From assembly GCA_027482985.1 (NCBI GenBank), contig JAIXVO010000351.1, forward strand, positions 1 to 17,303: a stretch of DNA of 17,303 nucleotides, given 5' to 3'. Within the stretch, counting starts at the first letter, position 1; the number at the start of each line of letters is the position of its first letter. Source of the stretch: Cyanobacteriota bacterium. Its GTDB lineage: Bacteria; Cyanobacteriota; Cyanobacteriia; Leptolyngbyales; Leptolyngbyaceae. This document shows, in pieces, positions 13,973 to 17,303 of the stretch. Both the position numbers and the translations under genes were made by a program. The notes under the pieces are model-generated. The model had not been told where the DNA came from and searched no databases. It saw only the letters and a program-made list of their open reading frames with translations.

Positions 13973-14485
13973 ATGAAACAACTGCTACTGGTGTTACTAC
14001 TCAGCAGTGGCGCGATCGCCCTCACACCCTGGGCCTCGGCTGAGAAAACAAAGGCCACCCTGATCACCCAAACGTTTGAACCGGCGGCGGTGAGTCGCGA
14101 TCGCCGAGCCACCCTCAAGCCCCACGTCTTTACGTTACAACTGCCTGCCCGCGCCGGAGAACAGTTCTCGATGTTGTCGCTTTCCCTGCAAACCCAGAAT
14201 ACCCAGGCAATCCCCATTCCCTTTGACATCAAAACGGCGCAAGTGGCAGTCATTCAAAACGGTCAAACCCGCGCGATCGCCATTCAACACACGTGGATTG
14301 ATGAAACGAGCACCGTCTGGCTGGAATTCAAACCTGCCCTCCCCCCCAAAACGCAACTAACCCTTTCCCTCAATCCCCATTCCCTCCCGACCCAAACCCT
14401 CTACGACTACGGCATCGCCGCCTACGCCAACACCGACTACCCCGCTCCCATCCTGCTGGATCGCGGCACCGTCACAATTCGCTAG
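13973..14485 (+). CDS. DUF2808 exported protein
   Basis: A 170-residue secreted protein of the cyanobacterial DUF2808 family, function unknown. Seen: a signal peptide (1-23, LLLVLLLSSGAIAL core, cleavage near ASA), then a beta-rich domain with PHVFTLQLPARAGEQFSMLSLSLQ (50-73), IPIPFDIKTAQVAV, STVWLEFKPALPPKTQLTLSL and a C-terminal YDYGIAAYANTDYPAPILLDRGTVTIR. The strand pattern and the final GxxxxxxYxxG-like region fit the family. A GGAGAG Shine-Dalgarno lies 5 bases before the ATG. The gene follows a strong terminator, so it should have its own promoter in the short stretch 13895-13965. Neighbours give no functional hint. Confidence 0.87.
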   Translation: MKQLLLVLLLSSGAIALTPWASAEKTKATLITQTFEPAAVSRDRRATLKPHVFTLQLPARAGEQFSMLSLSLQTQNTQAIPIPFDIKTAQVAVIQNGQTRAIAIQHTWIDETSTVWLEFKPALPPKTQLTLSLNPHSLPTQTLYDYGIAAYANTDYPAPILLDRGTVTIR

Positions 14486-14564
14486 AGCAGATCAGCGACA
14501 GGGGCGATCGCTCAGTCCGGTGCTAATATTCGCTACACTGAGATAATATTTTCTTAGTGCGCGA

Positions 14565-15518
14565 ATGACCGAGCCACGAGACGAGTTTGATAGCCCCTGG
14601 AAGGATATCCTGGAAGCTTACTTTCCAGATTTTATGCTGTTCTTCTTTCCGCAAATTTATGCTGATATTGATTGGAGTCGTGGCTATGACTTCCTCGACC
14701 AAGAGTTGCGGCAAGTGGTGCGTGATGCCGAGTTGGGCAAGCGTTTACTCGATAAACTAGTCAAGGTTTGGTGACGGACTGGGCAGGAAACCTGGGTATT
14801 AGCCCATATTGAAATTCAGAATCAAGAAGAGCGGAACTTCAGCGATCGCATGTTTGTGTACTACTACCGTCTGCGCGATCGCTATCAGCAGCAAATCGCA
14901 AGTTTGGCGATTTTAGGCGATGAGCGAGCGACTTGGCGACCCCAACCTGTGCAAGATGAACTGTGGGGATGTGCAGTCAGCTTTCGATTTCCGATCATCA
15001 AGCTGCTGGATTATGAAACCCAGTGGGCTGAATTAGAAACCAGTACCAATCCGTTTGCGATCGCGGTGATGGCACATCTCAAGACAAAGGATACTCGTCA
15101 TGATGCGGTGACGCGGAAGGAGTGGAAGTTTCGACTCACTCGACGGTTGTATGAGCAGGGTTATGAACGGCAGGATATACTGAACTTGTTCCGGTTTCTC
15201 GATTGGCTGATGGAGTTACCGGAAGGATTAAAGCAGTTATTTTGGGCAGACTTGGAGCAGTACGAGCAGGAGCAAAAAATGCCTTACGTCACCTCAATTG
15301 AACAAATCGGGATTAAACAAGGGATTGAAAAGGGGATTAAACAAGGGATTGAACAAGGGAGAGAGCAAGGGAGAGAGCAGGAGCGGCGATCTGTGGCACT
15401 CAAAATGCTCAAGAAGAATCTGCCGTTAGAGTTAGTTGCGGAAGTCACTGAATTGACGATCGCGCAACTGCAACAACTCCAAGCTGACGCAGCGGCGGAA
15501 TCGCAACACGATACTTGA
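14565..15518 (+). pseudogene. Rpn/PD-(D/E)XK-type nuclease gene interrupted by an in-frame TGA
   Basis: The frame from ATG 14565 reads 69 residues (DSPWKDILEAYFPDFMLFFFP..DKLVKVW), meets TGA at 14772-14774, and continues in the same frame as RTGQETWVLAHIEIQNQEERNFSDRMFVYYYRL and on to a stop at 15516-15518. Together the two parts make a full-length protein (about 317 codons) of the Rpn-like family common in cyanobacteria (recombination-promoting nuclease/putative transposase, PD-(D/E)XK fold; HIEIQ is the usual E-x-Q catalytic strand). The position of the TGA fits an Arg codon CGA changed by one C-to-T step. The C-terminal IKQGIEKGIKQGIEQGREQGREQ repeat (DNA about 15310-15378) is typical of the family. 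An ATG at 14850 could restart translation but would lack the N-terminal part. A sequencing error or UGA readthrough remain possible. Confidence 0.85.
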
Positions 15519-15553
15519 TTCGCCGTAACTCCGCTATCTGCAACCGTCCCAAG

Positions 15554-16998
15554 CTATTTCACCGATCGCGCCCCGTCAAAGACTCGCATCACTTCATCGG
15601 CAATGTAACTGATGGGCGCTCGTTGCCGGACTTTGAGGTTTGCCACAACGGTCATGCCAGGAACGAAAGGATGCCGTTCTGTTTTGCGGCTGAGGAATTG
15701 ATGTTGCAGTTTGATTTCCACCGGAAAAGCGGTTTGCTCAGGCGCTTGGGGGTTGGGCGAGAGGGCTTCGCGACTGACTTTGGTGATCACGCCATCCACC
15801 GAGCCAAATTCGGTAAAGGGATAGGCATCAATCCGCACCTCGACGGGCGTTCCCGTTTGAATGTTGGCAATATCCGAGTTGGCAACCTGAACCCGAGCAA
15901 TTAAGGATTCATTCGGCACCACTTGCAGCAATTCTTGTCCCGGCTTTACCACCATGCCAGGGAGTTTCGGCCCCAGGTTAAACACAATCCCGTCAACAGG
16001 CGATCGCAAGTCTTGATTTTTCAGGTCTGTTTGCAGTTGATTCAATTGGGCATTGATTTGAATTAACTGCCGTTGATTGGTTTTGATCGTGCCATCAAAC
16101 TGGGCATCGAGTTGTGCCAATTGTCCCTGTAACTCCTGAAACGTATCCGTCATCACCTGCCGACTTTCAGCCTGCGCTTGTAAACGGCTGAGTTGTAATT
16201 TGCGTTTCTGTAACCGATTCTGATTCAGTTGACTTTGCAGTGTGTTGACATCTACTGCTCGTCGCAAAAAGTCAGTCCGCGAAATCGCCCCCTGTTCCAT
16301 TAAAGGAGTCATTTGATTCAATAATTTGCGTTCAACTTGAAACTGAAATTCGGCTTTCGCGAGTTGTGTTTCAGTTTCCGCAATTTGAGTCTGTACCGTG
16401 TCACCTTGAATTTGGCTAATCGATTGGCGATCGCGCAACTGTTGCTGAAACAACGCAAACCGCTGATATTGTTCTGGCGACAGTCCACTCGTATTGCCGG
16501 ATAGTTGTGCCTGCAATAACAAGCGCATCTGCACCTGATTCATCAATTCAGGCGGAATCGTGCCAGTGAGTTGGCGTAAAGTGGCGATCGGTTTGCCCTG
16601 CCGCGCCAGCCGCAACACTGCCGTCTCCTTGAGTAATTGATTCCGCTGCACTAACAACGTGCGGAACTGATTTTGTTGGCTGGTTTTATCAAACTGCATT
16701 AACAGTTGTCCCCGCTTCACCGCAGCACCTTCTTTCACCAACACCGTCGTCACCACGCCCCCTAACTTCGACTGCACCGCCTGCGACTGCGACACTGGCT
16801 CCAATTTGCCCCGCGCCGCAATCACTACATCAACCCGCGCCACGGTCGCCAGGTCACGCCTGCGCTCAGCCCGACCAAAATCAAGACGGTCAGTCGCTGC
16901 GTCCAGGCACCTGGCGACGGTAAGCCTAAAGTGCCCGCACTTAAATCATTTTGTTCAGCAGAGGGAAAGGGATTGAGGAAGCGGTTGAGGAGTTTCAT
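15554..16998 (-). pseudogene. HlyD-family membrane fusion protein gene, frameshifted near its N-terminus
   Basis: Periplasmic adaptor of the HlyD type, which links an inner-membrane ABC transporter to an outer-membrane channel in type I secretion. The main frame (GTG 16843 to 15554, 429 residues) has a first lipoyl half (VVTTVLVKEGAAVKRGQLL, 30-48), a long coiled-coil hairpin (about 55-275), a second lipoyl half (DLRSPVDGIV, 279-288) and a beta-barrel region, but no membrane anchor. The anchor lies in another frame: ATG 16998 encodes MKLLNRFLNPFPSAEQ... and a hydrophobic helix LTVLILVGLSAGVTW, then runs out at a TAG (16825-16827). Adding one C to the CC at 16849-16850 (plus strand) joins them as GVTW-ATVARVDVV, giving about 481 residues, a normal HlyD layout. 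So this is either a one-base deletion or a sequence error. A partner ABC transporter could lie beyond the right edge. Confidence 0.85.
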
Positions 16999-17005
16999 AG
17001 ATTGT

Positions 17006-17089
17006 GAGGGAGGAGGAGGAATGGGAGGGAGGGAGAGGGAGGGGAGGGAGGAGTCAGGAGAAAGAGAAATAAAACTAGGGAGAGAAAGT
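17006..17089. repeat. G-rich polypurine tract
   Basis: About 84 bases almost entirely purine on the plus strand, interrupted by only a few pyrimidines. It includes runs of (GGGA) and (GGA) at 17023-17053, with more than four G3 runs spaced by one to three bases, which is a G-quadruplex-capable pattern. It lies directly upstream of the HlyD gene start (minus strand), where a CCTCCTCC run replaces any Shine-Dalgarno. Confidence 0.8.
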
Positions 17090-17096
17090 GAATCTC

Positions 17097-17130
17097 GTAG
17101 AGACGTACCGCTGGTACGTCTCCGCCGGAG
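17097..17130. repeat. GAGACG palindromic repeat, third unit
   Basis: Same family as the repeats at 8-98: GTAGAGACG start, then GAGACGTACC paired perfectly with GGTACGTCTC around a GCT loop (17100-17122), ending CGCCGGAG. A more degenerate unit (CGTAGAAACGCGCCGCTGGG) follows at about 17188-17227. Loop and flanks are conserved, while the stem differs by compensating changes from the copies at the left edge. Confidence 0.8.
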
Positions 17131-17250
17131 TCGTAGGCGATCGCAGCATGCAGAAGAGGCAGATCATCGGGGAACAAAGAAAGTCTCGTAGAAACGCGCC
17201 GCTGGGATATCTTCACCGAAGTCGGGAGAAACTTCTTCGCTCCTGACTCC

Positions 17251-17299
17251 TGCCTTCTGCCTTCTGCCTTCTGCCTTCTGCCTTCTGCCTTCTGCCTCC
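17251..17299. repeat. Tandem heptamer repeat (TGCCTTC)
   Basis: Six perfect copies of TGCCTTC followed by one variant TGCCTCC, preceded by related CTCCTGACTCC. This is a typical cyanobacterial seven-base STRR. The array may continue or change just beyond the window edge. Confidence 0.9.
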
Positions 17300-17303
17300 T
17301 ACT

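Larger units (their letters stand above)
16999..17303. other. Intergenic region of low-complexity and short repeats
   Basis: No gene is supported in this right-hand stretch upstream of the HlyD gene. It holds a purine-rich tract, a palindromic GAGACG repeat with a degenerate second unit, and a tandem heptamer that reaches the window edge. Open frames here are products of the low-complexity sequence. Confidence 0.7.

Noticed and set aside
13846..14253. 135-residue minus-strand frame across the DUF2808 gene
   Set aside because: It runs antisense through a terminator and a gene with a clear signal peptide and Shine-Dalgarno; no motif of its own.
14772..14774. TGA as a selenocysteine codon
   Set aside because: The position corresponds to a residue outside any redox motif and no selenocysteine insertion hairpin is apparent; a nonsense change is simpler.
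17251..17299. Possible CRISPR-like array
   Set aside because: Units are 7 bases with no spacers; this is a simple tandem heptamer repeat.

Overview
The window comes from a cyanobacterial chromosome. The HIP1 octamer (GCGATCGC) and its core are scattered through most genes and intergenic regions. Several families present are cyanobacterial specialities: DUF2808, a WGxxGxxG-type secreted protein, a methylglyoxal synthase/lipid kinase fusion, an Rpn-type nuclease with a QG-repeat tail, and short heptamer repeats. I cannot fix the genus from sequence alone. No rRNA, tRNA, CRISPR array or phage gene module is visible.

Layout. (1) Positions 1-236 hold two copies of a 41-bp palindromic repeat. (2) 237-2167 (+) is a tight three-gene unit: BlaI/MecI-type repressor, M56 membrane metallopeptidase, class I O-methyltransferase. 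(3) 2168-2530 is a repeat-rich spacer. (4) 2531-5668 (-) holds a zinc-ribbon-like small protein, a threonine/glycine-rich secreted protein, an MGAT/DGAT2-like acyltransferase, and stress-type small genes (a PF04020 four-helix membrane protein, an acidic hypothetical protein, a CsbD protein), with three strong hairpins separating the units. (5) Phosphoenolpyruvate synthase ppsA (-) is divergent from the methylglyoxal synthase/diacylglycerol-kinase-like fusion (+). The fusion overlaps by its stop codon a convergent membrane-anchored Ser/Thr kinase (-). (6) 12110-13471 (+) encodes a CHRD-domain protein with RTX-like repeats. It is followed by a palindromic dispersed element that has itself been split by a 194-bp MITE-like insertion with a 9-bp target duplication. 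(7) A DUF2808 exported protein. (8) An Rpn-family nuclease gene broken by one in-frame TGA. (9) An HlyD-type membrane fusion gene (-) whose N-terminal membrane anchor is out of frame by one base. (10) A G-rich polypurine tract and more short repeats end the window.

How the genes may work together. BlaI and M56 form a recognisable sensor/repressor pair that probably controls the methyltransferase behind them. ppsA and the methylglyoxal synthase fusion both act on lower-glycolysis metabolites and share an intergenic region. The RTX-like CHRD protein is a plausible type I secretion substrate and the HlyD protein a plausible type I secretion adaptor, but they are 2 kb apart on opposite strands, so any link is inference. 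The most notable observations are the nested MITE insertion, the two single-base lesions (nuclease and HlyD), the MGS/lipid-kinase fusion, and the kinase with a beta-rich domain and several membrane helices.
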